This document shows, piece after piece, positions 1 to 8,858 of a DNA stretch of 35,584 bases. Origin of the DNA: Myxococcales bacterium (GTDB taxonomy: Bacteria > Myxococcota_A > UBA9160 > SZUA-336). Location: contig JABSQV010000033.1 of the NCBI GenBank assembly GCA_013215565.1, positions 1 to 35,584 on the forward strand. Reading direction: 5' to 3'. The notes under the pieces were generated by a model. The model was not told the DNA's origin and did not search any database. It saw only the letters and a program-made list of their open reading frames with translations. A program made the translations under genes and the position numbers. The stretch's first letter is position 1, and each line of letters begins with the position of its first letter.

Positions 1-1
1 G

Positions 2-682
2 GGCTACAAGAGCGGAGAGGGTATGGATCCAGAGTTACTCGCGCAGTTCCATCCGCTCGAGGAGGCCCTGACCGCGCTCGGAGTCAGCGTCTGGCCCATG
101 ATCGAGTTCGAAGCGGACGACGGGCTCGCCTCCGCCGCGGCGCTGGCTCGGCCCGACTCCCGCATCGAGAAGATCTTCCTCTGCACGCCGGACAAGGATC
201 TGGCGCAGTGCGTGGTCGGGACCCGGATCGTGTTGCTCGACCGGCGCAAGCGTGCCATCACCAACGAAAAGGGCGTCCTCGAACGCTTCGGCGTGTATCC
301 GGACTCGATTCCGGACTACCTGGCGCTGGTCGGCGACAGCGCGGATGGGTTTCCGGGCCTCCCGGGCTGGGGCGCCCGCTCGACGGCCAGCGTGCTCGCG
401 CGCTACCGGCACCTGGAGGCGATTCCCGACGCGCTCGATCGCTGGGAGGTCAAGCCCCGCGGAGCGGCCCGGCTCGCCGCGGCCCTGGCCAAGGGGCGAG
501 CAGACGCGAGCCTGTTCAAAAGACTCGCGACCCTGCGCCGCGACGCCCCAGTCGGACCCTCGCCCGAGAGCTGGCGCTGGCGGGGCCCCGCGCGGGAGTT
601 CGAGGGCCTCTGCCAACGGATCGGCGCCCCCGAGCTCATCGAAAAAGTCGAACGCTGTGCGGCGGCGCGGGCACGCGCGTGA
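2..682 (+). CDS. 5'-3' exonuclease (PIN/H3TH type), 5' end cut by window edge
   Basis: Structure-specific 5' nuclease related to the exonuclease domain of DNA polymerase I; such stand-alone proteins act in RNA-primer removal and repair in the cytoplasm. The reading frame is open from the first bases, giving YKSGEG before the first ATG at 23. This resembles the conserved YK segment of the family, so the true start lies upstream and about 227 codons are visible. The acidic run EFEADDGLAS and the stretch from KDLAQ to VLLDRR match the metal-binding half of the PIN fold. GDSADGFPGLPGWG is the H3TH DNA-binding loop, equivalent to GDSADNIPGVPGIG in Pol I. The C-terminal third is less conserved. It ends at TGA 680-682, with 185 nt before the next gene. 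The family call is firm; paralog identity and start are unknown. Confidence 0.85.
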   Translation, partial: GYKSGEGMDPELLAQFHPLEEALTALGVSVWPMIEFEADDGLASAAALARPDSRIEKIFLCTPDKDLAQCVVGTRIVLLDRRKRAITNEKGVLERFGVYPDSIPDYLALVGDSADGFPGLPGWGARSTASVLARYRHLEAIPDALDRWEVKPRGAARLAAALAKGRADASLFKRLATLRRDAPVGPSPESWRWRGPAREFEGLCQRIGAPELIEKVERCAAARARA

Positions 683-867
683 AGTACTGCGACGCGGATT
701 CCGTACGAAGCGGGTCGCGACTACGCAGCTAGCCTCGCTCGCGAGCGCGGGGCCACGGGTTGAAAACAGGCGTTCGCGCCTCCTGGCGCAGACCCGGGCC
801 GCCCCCTAGAGTTTTCTCCGCTTCGATCCTGGTGCGCACGAATCCGCACTTGCAGGGGAGGAAACCC

Positions 868-1260
868 TTGTCGCGCGTCGCTCTGGTCCTGAACGGATTG
901 ATCCTGACCATGATCGGCGTCCGCGCCATGCTCACACCGGCCGCCTTCCTGGGCCAATACGGGATCGAACTCCCGTCGGCGATGGCGCTCGCGGAAGCCC
1001 GTTCGATTCACGGCGGCGGGTTCGGGGCACTCGCGATTCTGATGTGGCTGGGGCTCCTGCGCACGCGCCTTCGGATCCCCGCGCTAAGCGCCGCCGCATT
1101 CGTGATGCTCGGGCTCGCGCTCGGCCGACTCGTGGGCATCGTTGTCGACGGCGCCACGGACTCCACCACGCTCGTCGCGACCGTCGGAGAGGCGCTGCTG
1201 GGCGGCCTCGCGGTGGTCGCACTGATGCGCGAGAACGCGGCGACCTCTGCCGCCAACTGA
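868..1260 (+). CDS. DUF4345 family small membrane protein
   Basis: Predicted 130-aa inner-membrane protein of unknown function. It has four hydrophobic segments: LVLNGLILTMIGV near the N terminus, ALAILMWLGLL, AAFVMLGLALGRLVGIVV, and a C-terminal ALLGGLAVVALM. The middle motif EARSIHGGGFGALA is what points to DUF4345. The frame is open to an ATG at 760, but that would add a basic, unstructured 36-residue leader. I chose the TTG at 868 because AGGGGAGG lies 7 nt before it and because the protein then begins right before the first membrane segment. The gene converges on the quinone oxidoreductase gene, 126 nt away. The family call is by resemblance only. Confidence 0.7.
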   Translation: MSRVALVLNGLILTMIGVRAMLTPAAFLGQYGIELPSAMALAEARSIHGGGFGALAILMWLGLLRTRLRIPALSAAAFVMLGLALGRLVGIVVDGATDSTTLVATVGEALLGGLAVVALMRENAATSAAN

Positions 1261-1386
1261 ACCAGCGCGCGGAGTTCAGGGCAGGCAGTTCGCGCAGCGC
1301 TTCGCGATCCCAGATTCGAGCAGCCGGGCGCCCTCGACGTCGCGCGGCATCAGCCGCTCAGCTACCGCCGACGCGCGGCTCCAGCG

Positions 1387-2373
1387 TCAGTCTCGCGGCC
1401 GCACCACGACCTTGCCGACCGTACCCCGGCCCACGAGTCGGGTCATCGCAGCCGGCACCTCCTCGAGAGAGATCCGGCTCCGGATCAGAGGCCGGATCCG
1501 ACCCTGGCCCTGCAAGCGCATGAGTTCGGCGTGCATGTGTTCGACGTAGCCGGGGTTCATCTGGTTGTAGCGGCCCCAGTAGACGCCGAGGATCGAGTAG
1601 TTCTTGACGAGCGCGTGGTTGAGCGGGGCGTCGGGGATGCGCCCGCTCGCGAAGCCGATCACGAGCAGGCGTCCCTCCCACGCGATGCACTTGCGCGAAA
1701 GGTCCGACACGTCGCCCCCGACCGGATCGAAGATCACGTCGGCCCCGCGACCCCCGGTGGCCTGCTTGACGATCGCGACGAAGTCTTCGCTGCGGTAGTC
1801 GATCGCGATCTCGGCACCGAGCTCGCGACAGAGTTTGACCTTGTCGGCCCCGCCCGCGGTCGCGAAGACGCGGGCCCCGGCGGCGGTGCCAAGCTGAATG
1901 GCAGCAGACCCGACGCCGCCCGCACCCGCGTGCACAAGCAGCACCTCGCCTGACTGGAGCGCCGCCCGGCGGTGCAGGGCTACGTAACCGGTCTGGTAGC
2001 TCACGAGCATCGCGGCCGCTTCATCCGCATCGAGGCCCGGCGGAATCAGGTGCACGCTGCGGTCTTCGGCCAGGGCCTCCTCCGCGAGCGCGCCGTGCGG
2101 GGGCGAGGCCAGGGCCATCACGCGCTGACCCAGCGGAGTCCGCGCTTCGCTTCCGGCGGCCACGACCTCGCCAGCGAGTTCCATCCCGGGAATGAACGGC
2201 AGCGGCGGGCGCTCCTGGTACTTGCCGCGGCAGAGCAGATCATCGGCGAAGTTGAGCGCGGCGGCCTCCACACGGACGCGGACCTGGTGTGGGCCGGGCT
2301 CCGGCACGGGCGCCGCTTCGAGCCGAAGTACTTCGGCGGGATCGCCCAGTTCGTGAACGCGGAGTGCGCGCAT
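1387..2373 (-). CDS. NADPH:quinone oxidoreductase (zinc-independent MDR family)
   Basis: A 328-aa medium-chain dehydrogenase/reductase of the quinone oxidoreductase (zeta-crystallin/QOR) type, which reduces quinones or enones with NADPH in the cytoplasm. The N-terminal GroES-like domain contains AALNFADDLLCRGKY and PFIPGMELAGEV. The Rossmann domain has VHAGAGGVGSAAIQLG followed by ATAGGADKV. No structural zinc-cysteine cluster is present. A GTG at 2391 overlaps the plsC stop, but I chose the ATG at 2373: a GAGG sits 8 nt upstream and the protein then begins MRALRVHELG as in relatives. It follows the acyltransferase by 14 nt on the same strand, so they are probably cotranscribed. Substrate is not predictable. 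Confidence 0.88.
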   Translation of the reverse strand: MRALRVHELGDPAEVLRLEAAPVPEPGPHQVRVRVEAAALNFADDLLCRGKYQERPPLPFIPGMELAGEVVAAGSEARTPLGQRVMALASPPHGALAEEALAEDRSVHLIPPGLDADEAAAMLVSYQTGYVALHRRAALQSGEVLLVHAGAGGVGSAAIQLGTAAGARVFATAGGADKVKLCRELGAEIAIDYRSEDFVAIVKQATGGRGADVIFDPVGGDVSDLSRKCIAWEGRLLVIGFASGRIPDAPLNHALVKNYSILGVYWGRYNQMNPGYVEHMHAELMRLQGQGRIRPLIRSRISLEEVPAAMTRLVGRGTVGKVVVRPRD

Positions 2374-2387
2374 GGAATCGACCTCGC

Positions 2388-3155
2388 TCACGATCTGATC
2401 AGGGTCTTCTCGTCGCGCCAGCCTTCGAGCGTTCTAGAAATCTGCTCGCGAACCTGCGCCAGCAGGGCCATGCGGTCTTCGTCCGCGCTGCGTGGGATCG
2501 GATCGCCAATTCGCACCCGGATTTCGGTCCCGAACGGGAGCGGGAGCAGATTGAAGCGCAGCAGGCGCCAGGATCCGTCGATGACGGCGGGCACGATCGG
2601 GATGTCGGGCGCCGACTCGAGCAGCGCAAGTGCGCCGGCGGGTCTGAAGCGTCCGAGTTCGCCATGGCGCGCGCGGGTGCCTTCGGGATACAGCACCGCC
2701 GAGACGCCGCGCTGCGTGACCGTGGCACCGAGTTCGCGGATCGCGCGCGTGGCCTGTTCGCGATTCCGTCGCTCGATCAGCGCGTTTCCGCCGCGTCGCA
2801 GGTTGTAGGAAATGCTCGGAATCCAGCGCGCGAGTTCCCGCTTGGAGACGTACTTGGGATAGTTCGTAAACAGCTCGGCGCCCAGGATCGGGATGTCGAA
2901 CATGCTCTGATGATTGGCCAGGACCAGGTATGCCTGATGCGGAAGCACCTGGGGCGACCGTTCAATCGAGACCCGGGTGCCGGTCAGCCGAAACGCCCAG
3001 AGGAGCGATACCTGAAGCGCACCTGCCACGACTTCATGCGGCCGGCGGCCAAACAGCCGGGCCACGCGTTGGAGCGGATCGAAGACCAGCAGGATCAGGC
3101 CGAACAGCGTCAGAAACGGGAGCGTGACGACCCAGTCGATCGGGCGTCTACGCAC
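2388..3155 (-). CDS. 1-acyl-sn-glycerol-3-phosphate acyltransferase-like protein (PlsC family)
   Basis: A 255-aa membrane-associated acyltransferase, likely adding the second acyl chain to lysophosphatidate or another lysolipid. A hydrophobic N-terminal segment (about residues 9-25) anchors it. Motif I is NHQSMFD (NHx4D, catalytic His and Asp). A downstream KRELARWIPSI matches the motif-II region, YPEGTRAR is motif III (EGTR, phosphate binding), and IPIVPAVIDG is motif IV. Length is normal for the family. It precedes the QOR gene closely (14 nt). All catalytic motifs are intact. True acyl acceptor is inferred only; paralogous lysophospholipid acyltransferases look alike. Confidence 0.9.
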   Translation of the reverse strand: MRRRPIDWVVTLPFLTLFGLILLVFDPLQRVARLFGRRPHEVVAGALQVSLLWAFRLTGTRVSIERSPQVLPHQAYLVLANHQSMFDIPILGAELFTNYPKYVSKRELARWIPSISYNLRRGGNALIERRNREQATRAIRELGATVTQRGVSAVLYPEGTRARHGELGRFRPAGALALLESAPDIPIVPAVIDGSWRLLRFNLLPLPFGTEIRVRIGDPIPRSADEDRMALLAQVREQISRTLEGWRDEKTLIRS

Positions 3156-3284
3156 GACGGCCGCCGGGCACGGCCAACTTCACTGCATCGGCGCCGGCTC
3201 GCATGCTTGGCCCTTTCCCTGGAAGCCTGGGAAACCCGCGGGGGTGCGTGTCCGGAGTGGCTCCGGTGATACGCGCCGGCCGGC

Positions 3285-4310
3285 TCAGAGACAGAGTTCG
3301 GCCATCAACTCGACGGCCCTCGGGTCTCCACCGACCAGGAGCGTCGTCGCAACGCTCTCCTTCCACTCCGCCACCTGGTCCCGGATCCGCTCCCTGGGAC
3401 CAATCAGGGCGAGCGCGTCGACCAGATCGTCGGGAACTTCACCCGCGGCCTCCTGCTTCTTCCCGTCCAGATAGAGATCCTGGATCTTCCTGGCCGCGTC
3501 GGGCCAGCCCTGCCGGGTGATGTGATCGTTGTAGAAGTTCTTGTTGCGAGCGCCCATTCCGCCCACGTAGAGCGCGACCATGGGCCGGAAGAGCTTCCGG
3601 CAGATCTCGATATCGTCGTTCACCATCACCTGGACGGTCGGCATGATCTCGAAGTCGGCCCAGTCCTTGCCGCCACCGGCCTTGGCGAAGCCGGCCTCGA
3701 TGCTGTCCTTGAACGATCCCAGTCCAGCGGGCGTCGTCCAGATCGGAATGAAGCCGTCGGCCACCTGGGCCGCGGTCTCGATACCTTTCGGCGAGATCGT
3801 GGCGGTATAGATCGGGATGTCGGCGCGTCCGTGCAGGATGCTGCGCAGTGGCTTTCCCAGACCGGAACTCCCCGGCCCCGTGTACGGCATCTGGTAGAAC
3901 TCGCCCTCGAAGCTGACCTTGTCTTCGCGCTTGAAGATCTTCCGCATGATCGTGATGTATTCGCGCGTGCGCTTGAGCGGCTTTCCGTACGCGACCCCGT
4001 GCCAGCCCTCGATGACCTGCGGACCCGACGGACCGAGTCCGACCAGCATGCGGCCACCCGAAAGCTGATCCACCGTCATGACCTGCATCGCACACATTGC
4101 GGGCGTGCGCGCCGGCATCTGCATGATCGCGGTCCCGAGCTTGATCGTGCTCGTCTGCGCCGCGATCCATGCCAACGGAGTGATCGCGTCGTTTCCCCAG
4201 GCCTCGGCCGTCCAGACCGAGTCGTAGCCGAGCTTCTCGGCCGTCTGGATCCGCTCCATGTCGATCTGAATCTGCGGGCCGAAACCACTCGCGTGCGTTC
4301 CGAGTTTCAT
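3285..4310 (-). CDS. LLM class flavin/F420-dependent oxidoreductase
   Basis: A 341-aa luciferase-like TIM-barrel oxidoreductase. The N terminus MKLGTHASGFGPQ, followed by AEKLGYDSVWTAEAWGND, is typical of coenzyme F420-dependent members. TIKLGTAIMQMPARTPAMCAM and LSGGRMLVGLGPSGPQVIEG form the cofactor-binding strands; PIYTATISPKGIETAAQVADG is the later conserved barrel segment. A GGAGG lies 9 nt before the ATG. It lies 129 nt downstream of a TetR gene on the same strand, with an inverted repeat between them. It may use F420 or FMN; sequence alone does not separate these, and the substrate is unknown. It is intact and of normal length. Confidence 0.9.
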   Translation of the reverse strand: MKLGTHASGFGPQIQIDMERIQTAEKLGYDSVWTAEAWGNDAITPLAWIAAQTSTIKLGTAIMQMPARTPAMCAMQVMTVDQLSGGRMLVGLGPSGPQVIEGWHGVAYGKPLKRTREYITIMRKIFKREDKVSFEGEFYQMPYTGPGSSGLGKPLRSILHGRADIPIYTATISPKGIETAAQVADGFIPIWTTPAGLGSFKDSIEAGFAKAGGGKDWADFEIMPTVQVMVNDDIEICRKLFRPMVALYVGGMGARNKNFYNDHITRQGWPDAARKIQDLYLDGKKQEAAGEVPDDLVDALALIGPRERIRDQVAEWKESVATTLLVGGDPRAVELMAELCL

Positions 4311-4387
4311 CTCTGCTGTCCTCCGCCTGGCATTGAGTTCGCTGCGCCCCGGGCAATCCCGCGGGCCCGAGGAGACGCTGCGCTCAG

Positions 4388-4408
4388 GATGCTACCACCT
4401 GAAGCATC
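4388..4408. repeat. Inverted repeat GATGCT-N9-AGCATC between TetR and LLM genes
   Basis: Perfect 6-bp arms at 4388-4393 and 4403-4408 lie in the intergenic space, about 78 nt before the LLM oxidoreductase start and 32 nt after the TetR stop. It could be an operator for the adjacent TetR protein or a small hairpin at the end of the TetR message. No T-run follows on the transcribed strand, which argues against an intrinsic terminator. Confidence 0.35.
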
Positions 4409-4439
4409 AAAGGGGTGTTCGCGCCCAGGCACGCACCTT

Positions 4440-5060
4440 TCACGGCCGGTCCCGCTGCGCCAGCAGCGCTGTCAGCGACGCACGCAGGGTCAGGCGGATT
4501 CGCTCTCGTCCCAGCCGCCGGTCGTGTCGCAGGCGATTCCAGGACTCGAACGAGAGCAGCGTATCGACGGCGTCCGCGACCCAGTCGGGTTCGTCCGAGA
4601 GTTCCGGGATTCGCGCCTCGACATCCCGACGCAGTTCACGCGCGCTCCGCAGGCTCCGCTTCTCGACGTACGCGGATCTCGCGCGATGAAGAACGCTCGA
4701 ACGCAGGAACGGGCCGAGTTCCTCGTACAGCGAAATTCGAAGTCCCACCAGTTCGCCGATCCGCTCCGGCAGCGGAGCATCCGACGGGCCCGAAGCCGGG
4801 GGATACAGTTCGCGCGCGATCGCGCTCGTTCGAGCATCGAGTTCGGCAAACAGTCCGTCCATGTCGTCGAAGCGACGAAATACGGTCCGAATCCCGACCC
4901 CGGCGCGTCGCGCCACCTGCTCTGCCGTCGGCCGCAGGAAGCCCTCGCGCACCAGTTCGAGCAGTGCGTCTAGAATCCGCTCGCGGCTCCGCTTCCCGCG
5001 CTGCACGCGCCCATCCGACGGCGCGTCGGGTGCCGACTCGATGGCGCTGTCGGGCTTCAT
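4440..5060 (-). CDS. TetR/AcrR family transcriptional regulator
   Basis: A 206-aa one-component repressor. After a hydrophilic 20-residue N terminus comes the TetR DNA-binding domain: RGKRSRERILDALLELVREG, then the helix-turn-helix PTAEQVARRAGVGIRTVFRRF and DDMDGLFAEL. The C-terminal ligand-binding half is divergent, as usual. The start is supported by GAGGAG 8 nt upstream of the ATG at 5060. It lies directly upstream of the LLM oxidoreductase gene on the same strand, the most likely regulated target. The ligand cannot be deduced. Confidence 0.9.
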   Translation of the reverse strand: MKPDSAIESAPDAPSDGRVQRGKRSRERILDALLELVREGFLRPTAEQVARRAGVGIRTVFRRFDDMDGLFAELDARTSAIARELYPPASGPSDAPLPERIGELVGLRISLYEELGPFLRSSVLHRARSAYVEKRSLRSARELRRDVEARIPELSDEPDWVADAVDTLLSFESWNRLRHDRRLGRERIRLTLRASLTALLAQRDRP

Positions 5061-5195
5061 CGCACGCTCCTCGAGAACACACAGCTAGTATGCCAGCAGA
5101 TTCAGTCTCGATACAAAGATCCGATCAACCAACTGCCGCCGAGTGGTTCGCGATGGACGAACCCTGCCGCGAGACCCCGATACAGGCGGAGTCGC

Positions 5196-6620
5196 CTAGG
5201 AGTCGTCCTGGTAGCCGAGTTCCAGGAGATTCTCCTCGTGGATCTGCTGGGTGATCTGATACTTGGAAAAGATCCAGAGCGACAGCGACGGGAGCGCAAT
5301 CACGAGCGCGATGAACACGACCGCGAGTCGCTCGACGGCCAGCACCTTCTCGGCATCGGTCTCGGCCGCCGAGAATCCGACCAGGGTCAGGATCGAGCCC
5401 TTGATGATGAAGCCGATGCCGCTGATCGACTTCTGGATCAACGCGGGCCCGGCAAAGAAGAGCCCCTCGGAACGGCGGCCGGTTTGCTTCTGACTGTCTT
5501 CCACGACGTCGGCCGTCATCGAACCCACCAGGATCCAGGCGAGCACACCCAGGCTCGCAAGCACTGCGCTGTGGCCGAGCATCACCCACCAGAGCGCCCC
5601 GAACTTGGGACCGTTCGCGGGCAGGAGACTCGTGCCGTACCAGAGATCCAGCATGCGCAGGATCAGCACAATCGGTCCGACGACGATCGAGACCGAAAAC
5701 AGCCCGACCGCGAGCCGCTTCTTGTCCCAGCCTCGGGTCAGGAAGCCTGCGAAAATGCTGATCGCCAGGGCCGCACCCAGGTCCACGATCGCAAAGATGG
5801 CAATGTCGGATGGCTTCCAGTCCCAGAAGAAGCGGTTGAAGTAGATGCCGAGGCCGGTCGAGAGACCGATGTAGACGCTGAACACCACACCGGCCAGAAA
5901 TAGCATCAGCCAGGATCGGTGATTGAGGGTCTGGACGATTTCCCCGAGTACCGCGCGCACGCCCTGCGGTCGCTCCCGACGAGGGGCTTCCAGTTCGGGA
6001 ATGTTCCGGTGCGTGCCGAGACTGAAGACCAGCCCCGCGAGCAGGAGCGAGGCCGCCCCCCAGAATGCGAGCTGATGGTAGCCCTCGAGGTTGTCGTATG
6101 ACTCGCCCAGGAATACCGCACTCGTCACGTACGCGATGCCCGCACCCCCGATCCAGCCGAAGAAGGAACTCAGCCCGTGGAGTTGGTTGCGCTGCGTGTA
6201 TTCCTTGGAGAGTTCGGCCCCGAGCGCGGCGCGCGGAACCTCATAGAAGGTCCAGGCCAGCCGCAGACCCGTAATCAGCAGCAACAACTGAAAGAACAGC
6301 GCGGTTTCACTGGTGCCGAAGTGTGCCGTGAGCAGCAGGTAGTAGAACGCGCCGCTCGGAATCAGACTCGCGTAGATATACGGATGACGGCGACCGAGAC
6401 GCGAACGCGTGTGATCCGACAGGTAGCCCAGCAGCGGATCCGAGATGGCGTCCACCACCAGCGCGAGTGCCAGCGCGAGGCCCACGAGCCCCGGCGACAG
6501 GCCCAGCACCTGGTTGTAGTAGTAGAAGAGGAAGGCCCCGAGCAGGTTCCCTTTGATCGAAGGAGGGATGGCGCCAACGCCATAGAGTACGAGCGTCGAT
6601 GGCTTAGCCCTGGTCGCCAA
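5196..6620 (-). CDS. MFS transporter of the GPH (MelB-like) cation symporter type
   Basis: A 474-aa inner-membrane carrier with about 12 hydrophobic segments. The GPH signature is clear: an N-terminal IPPSIKGNLLGAFLFYYYN followed by VVDAISDPLLGYLSDHTRSR and GRRHPYIYAS, where the Asp pair matches the cation-binding region of MelB-type symporters. The mirrored motif in the second half is FAGPALIQKSISGIGF. The frame is open upstream into the neighbouring gene, but residues there are arginine-rich noise. I chose the TTG at 6620 (protein beginning MATRAKPS) because GGGAGGG lies about 8 nt upstream. It follows the HEAGH membrane gene by 47 nt on the same strand. The substrate is unknown; many environmental GPH proteins are not sugar carriers. 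Confidence 0.85.
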   Translation of the reverse strand: MATRAKPSTLVLYGVGAIPPSIKGNLLGAFLFYYYNQVLGLSPGLVGLALALALVVDAISDPLLGYLSDHTRSRLGRRHPYIYASLIPSGAFYYLLLTAHFGTSETALFFQLLLLITGLRLAWTFYEVPRAALGAELSKEYTQRNQLHGLSSFFGWIGGAGIAYVTSAVFLGESYDNLEGYHQLAFWGAASLLLAGLVFSLGTHRNIPELEAPRRERPQGVRAVLGEIVQTLNHRSWLMLFLAGVVFSVYIGLSTGLGIYFNRFFWDWKPSDIAIFAIVDLGAALAISIFAGFLTRGWDKKRLAVGLFSVSIVVGPIVLILRMLDLWYGTSLLPANGPKFGALWWVMLGHSAVLASLGVLAWILVGSMTADVVEDSQKQTGRRSEGLFFAGPALIQKSISGIGFIIKGSILTLVGFSAAETDAEKVLAVERLAVVFIALVIALPSLSLWIFSKYQITQQIHEENLLELGYQDDS

Positions 6621-6667
6621 GTCCGGCGCCCTCCCATACGAGGACCTCGGACCTCGACGGGTTGATT

Positions 6668-7324
6668 CTAGACCTTCAGGCTTCCGCTGTCGCGAGCGGG
6701 AGAAATCTGGGACGCGCTCGTGTGCGTCGCGCTGAGAGACCACGCGAGCGCCGCCACCGCTGCAATCGCGAAGATCCCGGCGAGTGCGTGCAGCGAAGAT
6801 GCCAGCGTCTCGCACGCGCCGAGCCAACCCGCGCGCCCGAGCAACCAGTGCCAGTCGTGGATCTCACCTCCGACCAGCGGGAGTCTCATGTCGCGCGCGT
6901 CGGCCATGTAATGGGCGACGTACATCGCGCTTTCCGCAAGCCAGACCCCGCAGACAAGCGCGGAAGAGCGCTGACCCTGCCGGGCGAAGTAGAGCATGCA
7001 GGCGAGCGGAAAGAAAAGTTGCCCAACCGTCCCGCCAAGGATTCCGAGCGTCGCACCGAAGGGAGCCAGGAACACGTGGCCGGCCTCGTGGAATGCCAGG
7101 TTCACGTAATCGAGGAAGTGGAAGTCGTAGGCGAACACCAGCCAGGCGACGTAGCCGGCCAGCGGGACCCAGAGGAAGCGCGCGAACTCCATCCCGACGC
7201 TATCGGCCAGAGCAGGCCCGAACCGAAGCCGGCGCGTCGCCTCGGCTTGCACACGCTGCTCCAGGGCGGAATCGAGGTCGACGCCCGGCGCTGCGACGCT
7301 CTGATAGGATGAGCGCCCCATCAC
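6668..7324 (-). CDS. Membrane protein with HExxH (HEAGH) zinc-protease-like motif
   Basis: A 218-aa polytopic membrane protein. After about 50 hydrophilic residues comes a membrane segment (LWVPLAGYVAWLVFAY) and then FHEAGHVFLAPFG, with H79-E80-H83 forming a zincin-type HExxH at a membrane boundary, as in site-2 (M50) proteases. Further hydrophobic segments follow (ILGGTVGQLFFPLACMLYFA, ALVCGVWLAESAMYVAHYM, and two near the C terminus). The NPDG-type second metal motif of classical M50 proteases is not obvious; MADARD is the nearest acidic stretch after the membrane helix. It is divergent from the BCCT gene and upstream of the GPH symporter. It could be a metalloprotease or a non-catalytic relative. 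Confidence 0.7.
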   Translation of the reverse strand: MMGRSSYQSVAAPGVDLDSALEQRVQAEATRRLRFGPALADSVGMEFARFLWVPLAGYVAWLVFAYDFHFLDYVNLAFHEAGHVFLAPFGATLGILGGTVGQLFFPLACMLYFARQGQRSSALVCGVWLAESAMYVAHYMADARDMRLPLVGGEIHDWHWLLGRAGWLGACETLASSLHALAGIFAIAAVAALAWSLSATHTSASQISPARDSGSLKV

Positions 7325-7337
7325 TGCGGTGAGCTAC

Positions 7338-8855
7338 ATGAAAATCAATCCACCGGTCTTCATCACCTCGGTGGTACTGGTACTGGCCTTCCTGGCCTTC
7401 GGCAGCTTGCTCGGGGACACCGCGGCCTGGGTGTTTCCGGCGGCCGTCGATTTCTGCGCCGACTACTTCGGCTGGTTCTACGTCGTCGCGATCGACTTCT
7501 TCCTGGTGTTTGTGCTCGGAATCGCGGCTTCGCGGTTCGGAAAGATTCGCCTGGGCCCCGACGATGCGCGTCCCGAGTTCAGCCGCCTCAGCTGGTTCGC
7601 GATGCTGTTCAGCGCGGGCATGGGGATCGGCCTGCTCTTCTACTCCGTCGCGGAACCGATCCTCCACTACCTCAATCCGCCCTCAGGCGAAGGGCTCAGT
7701 GCCAAAGCGGCCCGGGAGGCCCTTCCGATCACCTTCTTTCACTGGGGCCTGCACGCCTGGTCGGTGTATGTCGCCACGGGGCTCGCGCTCTCCTACTTCG
7801 CCTACCGGAAGGGGCTTCCGCTCGCGCTGCGCTCGGTCTTCCAGCCGTTCCTCGGGGACCGGATTCACGGCTTCGCCGGGCACGCGATCGACATCCTGGC
7901 CGTGCTCGGCACCGTGTTCGGGCTCGCGACGTCGCTCGGACTCGGCGCGATTCAGATCTCGACCGGGCTCGACTTCCTGTTCGACATCGAGCCCGACCAG
8001 CAAACCCAGCTCGCGATCGTCGGAATCGTGACCCTGGCGGCGACCGCGTCACTCGTGAGCGGCGTCCACCGCGGCATCCGTCGGCTGAGCGAACTGAACC
8101 TGATTCTCGCAAGTGTACTGCTGCTCTTCGTGTTTGCGGTCGGCCCGACCGCCTTCATCGCCCGCTCCTTCTTCGCCGACCTGGGAACCTACGCGCGAGA
8201 CTTTGTCAGCCGTTCGTTCTCGGCTGGACTGCTCGGGGTCACGGAATGGGAAAAGGCCTGGACGCTTTTCTACTGGGCGTGGTGGATGGCCTGGGCGCCG
8301 TTCGTGGGTCTGTTCATCGCGAGAATTTCCCGGGGGCGCACGATCCGCGAGTTCGTCTTGGGAGTGCTGCTGGTCCCGACCCTGGCCACCTTCGTCTGGC
8401 TCTCGGTCTTCGGAGACACCGCGCTCTACCTCGAACTCGTCGCCGGGGTCGACATCTCTGGCGCGGTCTCGCGGAGCGTCTCGACCGCGATCTACGTGGT
8501 GCTCGAACAACTCCCGTTCGCGGCCCCGCTCTCGCTGCTGGCCGTGGTCGTGGTGGGCGTCTTCTTCGTCACCTCGTCGGACTCGGGGTCCTACGTGGTC
8601 GACATGCTGACCTCGGGCGGCCAGCCCGATTCGCCGGTCTGGCAACGCATCTTCTGGGCCACGACCGAAGGCGCAGTGGCGGCGGTGCTGCTGGTGGCCG
8701 TCGGCCACGGCGGCCTGGTCGCGCTCCAGGCCGCCGTGATCGCGCTCGGCGCTCCGTTCTCGCTGCTGCTGGTGGGCATGTGCGTGAGCCTGGGGATCGC
8801 GCTACGCGGCGACCGCGGGCGCGGGCCGGGAGCCGGCTCGACCGGTCCGGACTGA
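7338..8855 (+). CDS. BCCT family betaine/carnitine/choline-type transporter
   Basis: A 505-aa secondary transporter for quaternary-ammonium or related osmolytes, in the inner membrane. It begins MKINPPVF as many BCCT proteins do. The first signature, SAGMGIGLLFYSVAEP, lies near residue 95. The second, FYWAWWMAWAPFVGLFIA followed by RISRGRTIREF, contains the Trp-rich substrate and coupling region. A GTG at 7329 is possible, but the ATG at 7338 has GGTGAG 5 nt upstream and gives the family-like N terminus. The C-terminal tail is short, so the long osmosensing tail of BetP is absent. A TAGGAT box at 7306-7311 could be its -10. It ends 3 nt before the opposing tRNA-Glu gene. Confidence 0.92.
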   Translation: MKINPPVFITSVVLVLAFLAFGSLLGDTAAWVFPAAVDFCADYFGWFYVVAIDFFLVFVLGIAASRFGKIRLGPDDARPEFSRLSWFAMLFSAGMGIGLLFYSVAEPILHYLNPPSGEGLSAKAAREALPITFFHWGLHAWSVYVATGLALSYFAYRKGLPLALRSVFQPFLGDRIHGFAGHAIDILAVLGTVFGLATSLGLGAIQISTGLDFLFDIEPDQQTQLAIVGIVTLAATASLVSGVHRGIRRLSELNLILASVLLLFVFAVGPTAFIARSFFADLGTYARDFVSRSFSAGLLGVTEWEKAWTLFYWAWWMAWAPFVGLFIARISRGRTIREFVLGVLLVPTLATFVWLSVFGDTALYLELVAGVDISGAVSRSVSTAIYVVLEQLPFAAPLSLLAVVVVGVFFVTSSDSGSYVVDMLTSGGQPDSPVWQRIFWATTEGAVAAVLLVAVGHGGLVALQAAVIALGAPFSLLLVGMCVSLGIALRGDRGRGPGAGSTGPD

Positions 8856-8858
8856 AGA

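Noticed and set aside
760-867. ATG 760 as the start of the DUF4345 protein
   Set aside because: It adds a basic unstructured leader and lacks a ribosome site, while TTG 868 has AGGGGAGG.
3522-4973. 483-codon open frame on the plus strand
   Set aside because: Antisense to the LLM oxidoreductase and TetR genes; no motif and shadow-like composition.
6621-6827. N-terminal extension of the GPH symporter to ATG 6827
   Set aside because: It overlaps the HEAGH gene, is Arg-rich without membrane character, and TTG 6620 has a good ribosome site.
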